Of a stretch of DNA of 64,000 nucleotides, positions 22,541 through 33,825 are shown in pieces. The stretch's first letter is position 1, and every line of letters begins with the position of its first letter. This DNA comes from Zingiber officinale. Lineage: Eukaryota > Streptophyta > Magnoliopsida > Zingiberales > Zingiberaceae. The stretch lies in the NCBI RefSeq assembly GCF_018446385.1, contig NC_055993.1, positions 43,893,645-43,957,644 of the forward strand. Direction: 5' to 3'. Under the pieces are notes generated by a model that saw only the letters and a list, made by a program, of their open reading frames with translations, was not told the DNA's origin and did not search any database. The position numbers and the translations under genes are program-made.

Positions 22541-22548
22541 ATTTATAG
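22541..22548 (-). promoter_or_regulatory. TATA box of the minus-strand gene
   Basis: The minus strand reads CTATAAAT at this position, about 590 bp upstream of the start codon at 21953. Such a long leader suggests a 5'-UTR intron, but I could not define its splice sites. Transcription probably starts near 22510. Confidence 0.5.
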
Positions 22549-22599
22549 CCCTTCTATGCGACGCTTAGGGCTTCGAACTACGTTGATGGACGAATGAGA

Positions 22600-24403
22600 T
22601 CAATTATGCCTCTCCTTGTGGATGATTGAAGCCGTCGGATTTGGCGATCAAGTCGCGACCTTCACGCGAGTGGACGTCAGCGTCTAAAATTTTATCCCGC
22701 ATAGTTCAACTGTATGCGACAATTAGTGGACCGTACGTTATCGAGATCAGCGGTCATAAATATCATTTGGGCATGTCTTTCCGGAGCCCAGATCCCCTGT
22801 CAATCGTAAGATCGATCACTAATAATTACGATTCGATCATCATCTAGTTATAATTTTTATTGAATTTATTATCCTCATATATTATAATTTAGATCGACAT
22901 GAATAATCGTCCTTTACTCAACGCCAAAGTATCTGATCACTTATTATTTATAATAATTTTTAATTATCCATCCACAATTAAATTATAATATTTAGGAGAC
23001 GATGAATAAAAAAAATGATCGCAATTTTATCACAGAATCGTCATCGTAAGTGACCCATCATCTCATTTATTTTCTGAACCCGTGTTTCCGGGCCGAATAA
23101 ATGTCCGTTCGATGTGAGGTTTGAGGTGCACAAAATGGACACGTATCGTCGGTATGGTAATCCAAAAGATGTACCTGTTTCCTTGCAAGAAACGACATGC
23201 TAGGGACCACGAGCAATTCCCAATAACGGATCAGGTATCGAATTTTACTAGTGATACAACAGAAAGCTAAAAGATATTTTTGTGTTTTTTTGTCACAAAA
23301 AATATTTTTTTACTGAATAATTAGTACAAGTATTAAATTAATATGATAACCTTCATATATTTCTTGTTCACGGTAGCAAACAGATGCAAGCCTCCTTGCA
23401 AACCGATTCACAACTAGAAACCAAATCTCGAATTTGCTATGCCATAACTTTTATACATTTAAACTCTTTCATATAATTAATTATAAAAGTAGTAGGTAGA
23501 TCTATCATTTTGCCTCGTATTGTCAAATAAAATAAATCAATCATTTAATCAGCCTGCAAGAAATTTTAATTTACTTCGCTAACAGTCTTGTGAAGCTTTA
23601 AAATTGAGTCGGTTAACAAATAACAAATTATAATTCATGACATGTAGTTTGATCGAAGGATTCACAACGGAGCACTTTAACATATTTCTACTCAGCAAAA
23701 TAGATCATTTATAATAATTTTTCCTAAAAGTAAAATCCTCATATAAATATTCTATTCCTTTATCTTTATGGTTCTAATACAGCTCCGGAGTAATTCAGTT
23801 GATAAGTGTATAGTGCATTAGGAGTCAAAATTTGACAGAGAATTTCATCTCATCACATCTGTGGGCCTCCATTCATATACTTGGCAATTTAGATTTATGT
23901 TGAATTAGTTGTAAAGGGGACCGCTAATATGACGTATCATTTTTTTTTTTTTATGATTCTAATACTTTTAGGTCTTCCTATAATGGGATAACAAACCTAT
24001 AAAATATCCACTCTGGACGGACATTTCATCCACTAAGTAAATCGAAGTGCTCGACTTAGAGATGCTAAAATAATTTGAGTAACTTAGGTCGAGGGGAAAC
24101 ATTAAGCTTACAGAGAAAAAAATCTCTAACTTGGGCTATTTTTGAGATAAAAATTTATTTTTTTAATTGAGAAAGCTTTACTAATGTTTTTTTAGTGAGC
24201 TGAAAAACTATGAGAACAGAAGGGTTTATTGGCAAAAATAAATGGCTGATAATCCTACTATTTTAGTTGATAATATGGATTACTGATTTAAAAATTTTAG
24301 CTTGACTGGACTTGATCAGTAATCCATAGTCAGTAAATATCATTCTTCAGTCATTAATTTTGCTATATTTTTTTTAAAAATAAAATGTTGATATAGAAAA
24401 TAT
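22600..24403. other. AT-rich intergenic DNA, no gene seen
   Basis: Only short ORFs without domains (for example 22626-22847). Several A/T runs and a poly-T at 23940-23952. No element ends that I could pair. Confidence 0.55.
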
Positions 24404-25321
24404 TGGATGATCGAATCTGTGTTTTGATAATAGCAAAGAGTTTCAAAGTTAAGTTATTTTTTTATCGAACAAATTGAACTAAGTGTGCAGGAAAGTCCTA
24501 AGTGATCTTAGGTAAAGGAAAGTCCTAGCTACGGTTAGGCAAGTGGAAAGTCCTAGATACGGTTAAACAATGAAGTCCTGGTCCGGGGGACTGGACGAAA
24601 TCTTAGCGCGTCGAAGACTTTGGATGAAATCCTAAAGTCGAGGACTGTAAGTGAAAATCCTAGGGGTCGCAGACACCAGATGGAAGTCTGGATGGGTCGT
24701 GGATCGGACATTCAACATGAAGTCCTGAAGTCTCGGGCGCTGAGTAAAAGTCTAGACGGTATGGAGGACCGGTCTGGTAAATTATAATTTCTCCTGAGAG
24801 AATTAGGTGAGGACGCGTTCCCTGAAAAGGAAACAGTAGGCGACATTCCTATCTAAATTTTCAGTGAAACTCAAAGTCATGACTCAAAGTCATGAGCGGA
24901 TAGTCCGAAGACTGTCAAAAGTTAATTTTTATATATTGTTTGATTGTTATTCTAACTCTATTTTGTAGAAAGATTAATATTTTGTAGGTTAGGATTTTAC
25001 CTTATTTGGTCGACCGAACATTGAGATCAGTCGACTGAACCCCAATGATCAGATCAGGGCACGGGCAGCCTCGACCAAGGGATCGATCGGACGTCGGGTC
25101 TAGTTTACCGAACGATGGATAAGAAGCGACTTCATTGGGCTGAGTTGATCTAACTAGATAAGCCAAGGATCATCGATGGATTGGTTGACCGAACGGCGGG
25201 ATCAGTCGACTGTGTTGGTGCGGTTAGCACTAACGGTCTAACTCAGGTTTTGATGAATGACAAATCAGGTTAAGTTAGGTTTGTTGTTGTCTGACACTTT
25301 TATCAAGTGTGCAGGAAAAGT

Positions 25322-25518
25322 CCAGCTAGGTCGACGGGCTGACCGGATAGCTGGCGAGAAGTCCAAGCGGGTCGACGGGCTGACCGGACGCTTGGCGAGA
25401 AGTCCAGCTAGGTCGACGGGCTGACCGGATAGCTGGCGAGAAGTCCAAGCGGGTCGACGGGCTGACCGGACGCTTGGCGAGAAGTCCAGACGGGTCGACG
25501 GGCTGACCGGACGTCTGG
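25322..25518 (+). repeat. Five tandem 41-bp hairpin units with covarying arms
   Basis: Each unit has a 5' arm of 7 bases, an inner GGTC, an 8-base loop, GACC, GGA, then a 3' arm complementary to the 5' arm. Arms: CCAGCTA/TAGCTGG (25322-25354 and 25404-25436), CCAAGCG/CGCTTGG (25363-25395 and 25445-25477), CCAGACG/CGTCTGG (25486-25518). Both arms change together, while the loop does not change. Confidence 0.9.
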
Positions 25519-25778
25519 CAGGTAAGTGAGGTAAGTCACTGGAGGGGAGTGACTGCGAGGACGCGTTCCCGGGTAGGGAACATTAGGCGTCGATCCGACT
25601 TAGATCCATTTCGGATATCTAAGTCGAGATCGTGACTAGATTCCGGTCTCGGAAAGACGGAATCTAAGTCATACTTTGCTCATCTATAAAACTGTGCTAA
25701 CATTCTTTTGCTGCAGGGTACATTTACCTCGGACTAACCTTTTTCTGCAGGAGAAGGACTTTCTGGAGAAGAGGGGTC

Positions 25779-25903
25779 CGGGCGCCCGGAAGGCAAATTT
25801 CATCCAGCCGAGTCGTCGTCACGTGGAGCATCATGGTTTGTGCAGCTACGTCACATTCCAGGCGCCCGGAAGGGATTCAGGCGCCCGGGACAGCATATAA
25901 AAG
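25779..25903 (+). promoter_or_regulatory. GC palindromes and TATA box of the copia LTR
   Basis: CCGGGCGCCCGG, a perfect palindrome, at 25779-25790, with GGCGCCCGG again at 25861-25869 and 25880-25888. TATAAAAG follows at 25896-25903. The palindromes sit just upstream of the core promoter. In the 3' LTR there is one extra copy near 34379-34408. Confidence 0.7.
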
Positions 25904-26270
25904 AAGCCCCAGGCAGGAGCTTCAGAATCAATCATCAACTGAGAACTTTCGACTGCTGGTCCCATTGCTCTACGTTCCTGCGACGCTAACAAAGCTCCGA
26001 CAAAGTGCTTCTTCGTTTTTGGTTAATTTTCTTGTCGGTATTACTTTGTTTCATTAAGCATTTCCTGTATTCATTCTGTAATTATATTCGAATTGCTAGT
26101 GATTGCCCAACGAAAGTGGTCAAGGACCACGGGCCTTCGAGTAGGAGTCGTCACAGGCTCCGAACGAAGTAAAAAACAACTGTGTCTACTTTACTTTTCC
26201 GCTGCGCTAATACTCTATATTTTCGAATCGATATTCACCCCCCCTCTATCGAATCTATCGGTCTTACAAG

Positions 26271-26282
26271 TGGTATCAGAGC
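26271..26282 (+). other. Primer-binding site, initiator Met-tRNA type
   Basis: TGGTATCAGAGC two bases after the LTR end, the standard plant copia primer site. Confidence 0.9.
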
Positions 26283-26456
26283 GGTACCGCTCTGATTTGG
26301 TGCAACCACCAATCAGACAAATGTTAATTCCAAACTGATATTATTATCTTTTGGAAGATTTTTTGTTACACTTAGAGTTTCTATTTTTTCCCGCACTGCT
26401 AATCCAAGACGAAGTCTTGGAATTTTTTCTAGTTAATTTAGTGTGTGCAGGATAAG

Positions 26457-28122
26457 ATGTCTCAACAAGAAGGCTTCAGCACAGTTCGTCCTCCCCTATT
26501 CAACGGGGATGACTTTTCGTACTGGAAGAGAAGAATGGAGGTCTACATGAAGACAGACTACGACCAATGGATGAGCGTCACAAAGGCTTATAAAATTCCA
26601 GTAGACAACTCCGGGAAAATAATAGACCCTGAAGAATGGACAAATGATTTAAAGAAAAAGGCATCAATGGAGAACAAAGCCATCAACACTCTACACTGCG
26701 GACTAACACGAGAAGAACTGAACCGGGTCGGACCGCATGAAAACGCTAAGGAGCTCGGGATAACCGATCGAGCTGCACGAAGGAACAAGCGACGCGAAGG
26801 TAACAAAAAGAGATTTGCTGTTAAATAAAATTTTTAATATAAAAATGCAGGAAGGAGAAACGGCAAGTCAGCTCCACGCGAGGATCAAGGATATCCTCAA
26901 CGGTCTCCACGCGATAGGACACCAAATGGAGAACCGAGACTTAATAAGGTACGCGTTAAATGCTTTTCCGCGAAATAATTTGTGGGCATCAATTGTAGAT
27001 GCTTACAAAATTTCAAAAAATCTATCTAAATTAAAATTGGATGAACTCTTTTGTGAATTAGAACTTCATGAGCAAACTAACGCCGGGGTCGAGAAAGGTG
27101 TAGCTTTAATTGCAGGTTCCTCTAAAGAAAGGAAGAACAAGCCCGAATCTGAAGAAGATTCCGATCAAGACTCTGAGGACGAAGAACACCTGGTGAACCT
27201 GGTAAGGAAGATGTTCACCAGGAAAAAGAGAAGCTTCAACAAACAGGATCTTCAGAAGATCAGTTCGCCAGCCGACTCAAGAAATGTCACATGTTTCGGG
27301 TGTAACAAAAAGGGGCACTACAAGAACGAATGCCCAAGATTGAAACTTGACAAACCAAAGTCAACAAAGAAGAAAGCCCTCAAAGCAACATGGGACGATT
27401 CCTCCTCAGACGAATCGGAGGGAGAAAGGCAAAAACACCAAAGTCACCTCGCGATCGATGCTGAAACGGAAGACGAATCAGAGGAATCGGAAGACGGGTC
27501 CGAACCCGAATCGAGCCACGAGTCCGCACTCGTTTCCGAAGGTTCCGAAGAGGTATACCGAAACTTAAATCATAAATTCTTTAGAATTATCTCGTGTTTA
27601 AATAAAAAATTAGTTAAATTGGAAAATGAAAATAAATCGCTTCTTGAGGAAAATCAAAACCTCAAGGAACAATTAAAAAATTCGAATTCAACTCAAGACC
27701 GAACACTTGAGGAGGAGAATTTATCATTAAAAAGTGAAATTAATAAGTTAAAAGAATTGTTGGAAAAATTCACAACAAGATCTAAAAATTTAGATTTAAT
27801 TCTAAATAACCAAAAGGCATGCTATAATAAAACCGGACTTGGATATAAGTCAAAATCAAACAAAACCTTTAAATCATTATTAACCCAACACAAAGCAACT
27901 AAACAAGCTTGGGTCCCGAAAGCGTGCTTAACCACGCAAGTAGGACTTAATCAATTCTATATACCTAAAGATAAAATACATTATATAAACTTGAATAAAT
28001 CAGATCAAAACCTAAAAAATAAATTTAACTTAAAATCAAAATTCAAAACTCAAAATTTGGACTATCACCAAGTTGATTATAACTATAAAAAGAATCGACA
28101 CAAACCCAAAAATCTAAATTAA
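26457..28122 (+). pseudogene. SIRE-like gag, one frameshift
   Basis: Starts MSQQEGFSTVRPPLFNGDDF at 26457. The capsid-like domain runs to about 26750, where small deletions shift the frame; it resumes as ELHEGTSDAKVTKRDLLLNK and is open from about 26775 to 28122. A CCHC zinc knuckle (CFGCNKKGHYKNEC, near 27292-27333) binds RNA in this family. An acidic Ser/Glu-rich stretch (about 27380-27550) is followed by a coiled coil (about 27560-27790: KLENENKSLLEENQNLKEQL) and a Lys/Asn-rich tail. Large gag with C-terminal coiled coil fits SIRE/Maximus. A decayed homologue is at 40971-42310. The frame ends at 28122 and does not lead into pol. Confidence 0.88.
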
Positions 28123-29591
28123 TGGCCAATAAGTCAGGGGGAGGCTCCAGAATAGCTGGCACCTCCAAAACTAACATAACCCGACAGGGTAATCAAGATT
28201 AGTTAAAAAGAGACCGAAGTTAACTTGACTCATGGTACTGGTGAAGTTTTTGGATGATAGTACGTTAGGGAAGCTTGGGCATCGCATGTCTAGAAAGATA
28301 TGGCTTCGATCTGGTGCATTTGGCCAAGTGGAACTGACCGAAGCTACCCTTAAACGAATCCTAACCAGTTAGACCAAGATTTAGTACTAAGTTCCGTGGA
28401 TAGGACTATTCGGAAAACTTCGAAAGGTTGGTTACTTCTAATGATGTCCCTGTGACTCACCAAGTTTAGAAGTTTATCCGAAGAATGCTTATTTGTGGAA
28501 ACCAAAACTAAATCTGAATCTAACACAAGTTAAACCAAAAGTCTGTAATCAAACCAATTTCATCTCACAAAATCATAGGATTCCCTGATTGATAATATAG
28601 ATCGGGTGAGATGAATAAGGCTTAACTTAATTTTAAATTTTCAAAATTTTAATTTTAAACTTAAAAATTATTTTCAAAATTTTAAACTTAAAAAATTATT
28701 TTCAAAATTTTAAACTTAAAAATTATTTTCTTAATTTTAAACTTAAAAATTATTTTCAAAATTTTAAACTTAAAAAATTATTTTCTTAATTTTAAACTTA
28801 AAAATTATTTTCAAAATTTTAAACTTAAAAAATTATTTTCTTAATTTTAAACTTAAAAATTATTTTCAAAATTTTAAACTTAAAAAATTATTTTCAAAAT
28901 TTTAAACTTAAAAATTATTTTCAAAATTTTAAACTTAAAAAATTATTTTCAAAATTTTAAATTTTAATTATTTTCAAAATTTAAATTTTAAACTTAAAAA
29001 TTATTTTCAAAATTTTAAACTTAAAAAATTATTTTCAAAATTTTAAATTTTAATTATTTTCAAAATTTAAATTTTAAACTTAAAAATTATTTTCAAAATT
29101 TTAAACTTAAAAATTATTTTCAACTTAAAAAATTATTTTCAAAATTTTAAACTTAAAAATTATTTTCAAAATTTTAAACTTAAAAATTATTTTCAAAATT
29201 TTAAACTTAAAAAATTATTTTCAAAATTTTAAATTTTAATTATTTTCAAAATTTAAATTTTAAACTTAAAAAAATTATTTTCAAAATTTTAAATTTTAAT
29301 TTTAATTTTAAACTTAAAAATTATTTTCAAAATTTTAAACTTAAAAATTATTTTCAACCTAAAAATTATTTTCAAAATTTTAAACTTAAAAATTATTTTC
29401 AAAATTTTAAACTTAAAAATTATTTTCAAAATTTTAATTTTAAACTTAAAAATTATTTTCAAAATTTTAAACTTAAAAATTATTTTCAAAAATTTTAATT
29501 TTAAAACTTAAATCAATTTCTTAAGTAATGATTGATTAAAAAATTGATAAACTAAGACTAACATAAATCCTACGTGTTGTAGGAAACCAAG
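28123..29591 (+). other. Non-coding spacer between gag and pol
   Basis: About 1.47 kb without a usable frame. It opens with a purine-rich TCAGGGGGAGGCTCC (28134-28148), continues with 480 bp of mixed sequence that is conserved in the second copy (42311-42785), then the AT-rich minisatellite. A TAG at 29580-29582 closes the pol frame just before the protease. Confidence 0.8.
28626..29515. repeat. AT-rich minisatellite, ~27-bp unit
   Basis: About 30 head-to-tail variants of a unit made of AAACTTAAAAATTATTTTC and AAAATTTT, some shortened or fused. Nearly pure A/T apart from single C/G per unit. The KIIFKFKI-repeat ORF on the minus strand (29489-29289) comes from this repetition. Confidence 0.9.
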
Positions 29592-32573
29592 TGGATTTTG
29601 GAGAGTGGTTGCTCCAAACATATGACTGGAGATCACACCAAGTTCACTCAATTAACCTACAAAAGCCTAGGAACAGTTGCCTTTGGAAACAACGGTAAAC
29701 TCAAGGTAATTGGTATAGGTAATATTGAATTAAACATAGATTTCATAATTTCAAATGTTCTACTTGTTGAAAATTTTAAATACAATCTTCTGAGTATAAG
29801 TCAATTGTGTGACACTAGGTATAAGGTAAAATTTCTATCCACAGAATGTTTAATCAAACATCTAGATAATCCAACTATAAGCCTAAAAGGCTTTAGGAAA
29901 GACAATATCTATGCCATCAACTTAACCACTTCTTCAGTCAAGTGTTATTTAACGCAAAAAGAAGAAACCTGGTTATGGCACAGAAGAATGTCACACACCC
30001 ATTTCAGAAACATAAGTAAATTAAACGGTCTAGTTAGAGGCTTACCAAAATTACCTAACTTAGATTCAACAATATGTAATGCTTGTCAACAAGGCAAACA
30101 AACAAAATCTACCCACAAACCAATTAATGAATCCCAAACCAACTCAGTCCTAGAACTTTTACACTTAGATTTATTTGACTCCCACGGGGTCAAATCAATA
30201 AATGGAAGTCTGTACTGTTTAGTTATAATAGACGACTATTCTAGGTTCACTTGGGTCAAATTCTTAAAACATAAAGATGAAACTTTTGAAATTTTTACGA
30301 ATTTCTGCAAACAAATTGAAAATGAAAAAGGCATAAAAATTAAAAGAATCAGAAGTGATAATGGAGGAGAATTTAAAAATCATAATTTTGATAAATTTTG
30401 CCTTGAAAATGGCTACCATCATGAATTTTCTTGCCCTAAAACTCCCCAACAAAACGGAATTGTAGAAAGGAAAAATAGAACCTTACTTGAAGCATCTAGA
30501 ACTATGCTAAATGAATACAACTTACCTAAATATTTTTGGGCAGACAGTCTGCTATGTACAAAACCGAACAACACTAAACAAAAACCACAATAAAACATTT
30601 TTTGAAATATTTTACAACAAGCAACCTAATATAAAATACTTTAAGGTATTTGGTTGCCCAGCCTTTATCCTAAATACTAGAGAACACTTAGGCAAATTCA
30701 CTTCCAAAATAGAGAATGGAATTTTTCTAGGTTACTCTCTGAATAGCAGAGGCTACAGAATTTATAATAAAGTCACTTTAAGAATTGAAGAAACCACCAA
30801 TGTAAAATTCAAAGAATCCAATCAAAACCTAGAACAAGCCCAACCTCAACCAGTTGACTCTGTTCACGAACATATCAATTCTGAGGGAACAAACCAAACC
30901 CAAAATAATGAAGAAGAAGAACAACTACAAGAAAGTCAACCTCCTAGAACCATAAGAGTCAACCCAAACCATCCTACTAATCAAATAATTGGTGACCCAG
31001 ACCTGAGGGTTCAAACTAGGTCATCTTTCAGAAACCTAAGTCAAATCTCGTTAATCTCAAATATTGAACCCAAAACTGTAGCTGAATCTCTACTTGACCC
31101 AGACTGGGTCATATCTATGCAAGAAGAATTAGCTCAATTTGAGCGCAATGAAGTTTGGGACCTAGTACCTCAACCTACCGATAAGAAAATAATAGAAACC
31201 AAATGGGTATTTCGAAACAAATTAAGTGGAACAAGGCCAGGTTAGTTGCCAAAGGGTTCAGTCAAGTTGAAGGACTTGACTACGATGAAACTTATGCCCC
31301 GGTAGCTAGACTAGAGTCCATTAGAATGTTACTAAGCTATGCAACCCATAAAGGATTCAAACTATACCAAATGGATGTCAAGTCTGCCTTTCTTAATGGA
31401 TTGATAAAAGAAGAAGTGTATGTAGGTCAGCCGCCAGGTTTTGAAAGCCTAGAACACCCTGATTATGTCTACAAATTAAAAAAGGCATTATATGGACTTA
31501 AACAGGCACCTAGGGCATGGTATGAAAGACTAACCTCTTACTTAACCTCTAAAGGGTTCAATCAAGGTCAAATTGACCCAACACTATTTGTGAAATCAAT
31601 AAAAGAAGATATTTTTATAGCTCAAATTTATGTAGATGATATCATCTTTGGTTCAACCAACTCAGAATTTTTAAACGAATTTACAAACCTAATGGAACAC
31701 GAATTCGAAATGAGTCTGGTAGGAAAATTAACTTATTTTCTAGGGTTACAAGTCAAACAAACAAATGAAGGAAATTATATTTATCAACAAAAATATACTA
31801 AGGAGTTACTTAGAAAATTTGGAATGGAAAATACTAAAGAAATAAAAACACCTATGGCCGTAAACACAATCCTAGATGATGATCCTAATGGAAAATCAGT
31901 AGACTTAAAACATTATCGGAGCGCGATAGGTAGTCTACTTTACTTAACTGCAAGCCGACCTGACATTTTATTTGCAGTTAGTATGTGTGCTCGATACCAA
32001 ACCTGTGCTAAAGAATCTCATTTGACTCAAGTCAAAAGAATCTTTAGATACCTCAAGGGAACCACAAATGTAGGTATTTGGTATCCTAGGACCAACAACT
32101 TTGAATTAATAGGATATTCTGATTCAGATTATGCCGGATGCAAATTAGACCGCAAAAGCACAAGTGGTGGATGCCAACTACTTGGTCCATCCCTTGTCAG
32201 CTGGTTTAGTAGAAAGCAACACTGTGTTGCACTATCTACAACTGAGTCAGAATACATAGCTATAGGCGAGTGTGTTGCACAAATATTATGGATGATGCAT
32301 ACTCTAAAAGATTTCAACTTAAATATCACAAATGTAAAAGTATTAATTGATAATATAAGTTCGATTAACTTAACCAAGAATCCTGTGCATCATTCAAGAA
32401 CCAAACATATTGAAGTTAGGCATCACTTCATCAGGGATCATGTTACTAAAGGTGATATTGAACTCAAGTACATTGAGTCTAAATCAAATTTAGCTGATAT
32501 TTTTACAAAACCACTCCCTGAAAGTGAATTTAGCAACTTACGACGACAATTAGGGATGTGCTCAATAGACTAG
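29592..32573 (+). pseudogene. SIRE-like pol: protease, integrase, RT, RNase H (two frameshifts)
   Basis: Order is copia-type. Protease begins WILESGCSKHMTGD (29592); the usual catalytic DSG is ESG. GAG-pre-integrase H/C motif WHRRMSH..CNACQQGK (29970-30105). Integrase core with IDDYSRFTW and SDNGGEF (30229-30375) and ERKNRTL (30465). A small deletion near 30550 shifts the frame; integrase C-terminus and linker run to about 31235, where a second deletion shifts it back. [25 protein letters not shown] (31480-31520), YVDDI (31629). RNase H: SDSDYAGC (32120), TTESEY. Tail [20 protein letters not shown]. The separate pol frame after a non-coding spacer is odd, since copia elements normally make one gag-pol frame. 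Confidence 0.9.
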
Positions 32574-33825
32574 GATCCTTCATAAATACTTTCAAAACTG
32601 ATTTTATCAACTTATAGGCTAAACTTGTTTGTTTTCAAAATTTCCACTTTTAAACTTTCAAAAACAGTTTTGGCCTTAGACTAGTCTTACATCCTTAGAA
32701 AGCATGTACCCATAGGTTTAGCTCTTGAGCATCTCACCAACACCTTAGGCTTACCTTGCTTGTGGTTGATAAACATAGAAAGGGGTGAGATGCATAGGCC
32801 ATCTGTCTGGACTTAAGATGCTTATTTCAGTGCATCAGTATAAGTCTGGACGTTAAATACAATTCAAATATTAATCAGATTAAAGTTCATCAGTCGAGTC
32901 AAACACTGACTGATTATAATTAACTTAATCTGACTAACCAAGTGAAAGCTACTATTTTCTAATAGTTAGTTAGTACCTAATTGGTTAGACAGCTGGTTGA
33001 AGTTAAATATCAAATTCAGGGGGAGAAATATAACTATTTATTTTTCCAAATTGAATTTTAAACTTAATTTTGAAAATCAAAGTTTAAAAATAAGTTGGTT
33101 AAAATTGTGAAATTTTTAAACTCACAAACTTTTTATCCTTTTTACCTATTCTTTGAAAACTGAACTTTTCAAGTATTTTAAACCATAGTTTTGAATCTAA
33201 TACTTTTAAACTTTGAAAAATTTGATTTTGAAAAGCAAACTTTACAAAAACATTCCAAAAATTTTTTTCTTAAAGATTTGACTTTACTTAATTTTGACAA
33301 TTTAATTTGAAGGATAAATTTTACAAAATTTAGTTTACAAACTAAGCTTCTCAAAGTTATTTTCCTTGTTTTGAAAATTGAATCTTGTACACTTAGTGTT
33401 GAAAAATAAACTTCAATTAGTTTTGAAAAATAGACTTTTCAAACTTAGCTTTGGGATTTTGGTTTTGAAAACTTATGTTTAAGTAGCATTTCAAAGTTGA
33501 AACTCAGTTAAAACTTATGTTTAAGTAGCTTTCAACAAATTTTCAAAACTTTATACCCCCCCAAGTCAATTTGATCTTCTCTTGGATTTAAAAACTCAGT
33601 TATTGTTCAAGGTATTATTGTTTTCAGTATTTCTCGCTATGATTGTTTACCCTTGTTGTTTGATGAATGTCAAAGGGGGAGAGTTAGGTTGGTTAAGTTA
33701 GAGCAAATAAATGCAAACTTAAAAAACTAACTTAAACCTTAAAAACCTCAAAAATCATGCTTGATTTTTGCATACTTTTTATCACTAACTTAACCAGGTT
33801 GTCATTCCATCAAAAAGGGGGAGAT
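32574..33825 (+). other. 3' non-coding region with polypurine tracts
   Basis: No env-like ORF is left, although SIRE/Maximus elements often have one here. The functional polypurine tract CAAAAAGGGGGAGAT (33811-33825) abuts the 3' LTR. Similar GGGGGAG tracts lie at about 33017-33024 (TTCAGGGGGAGAAA) and 33671-33681 (CAAAGGGGGAGAG). Composition is AT-rich with many TTTTGAAAA words. Confidence 0.8.

Larger units (their letters stand above)
25213..26268 (+). repeat. 5' LTR of the SIRE-like element
   Basis: 1056 bp, TGTTGGTGCGGTTAG...ATCGGTCTTACA. In order: five 41-bp hairpin units (25322-25518), a GC-rich palindrome group (25779-25888), the TATA box (25896-25903), and a pyrimidine-rich end. The ORFs at 25676, 25833 and 26093 lie wholly in the LTR and are artefacts. 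Confidence 0.92.

Noticed and set aside
25322..25518. CRISPR-like appearance of regular 41-bp units
   Set aside because: Units are repeats throughout with no unique spacers, lie in a plant LTR, and no cas gene is present.
29289..29489. Minus-strand ORF with KIIFKFKI repeats
   Set aside because: Product of the AT-rich minisatellite; the unit length lets one frame stay open by chance.
32574..33825. Env-like third ORF expected in SIRE-type elements
   Set aside because: No open frame of meaningful length and no membrane-span pattern were found.
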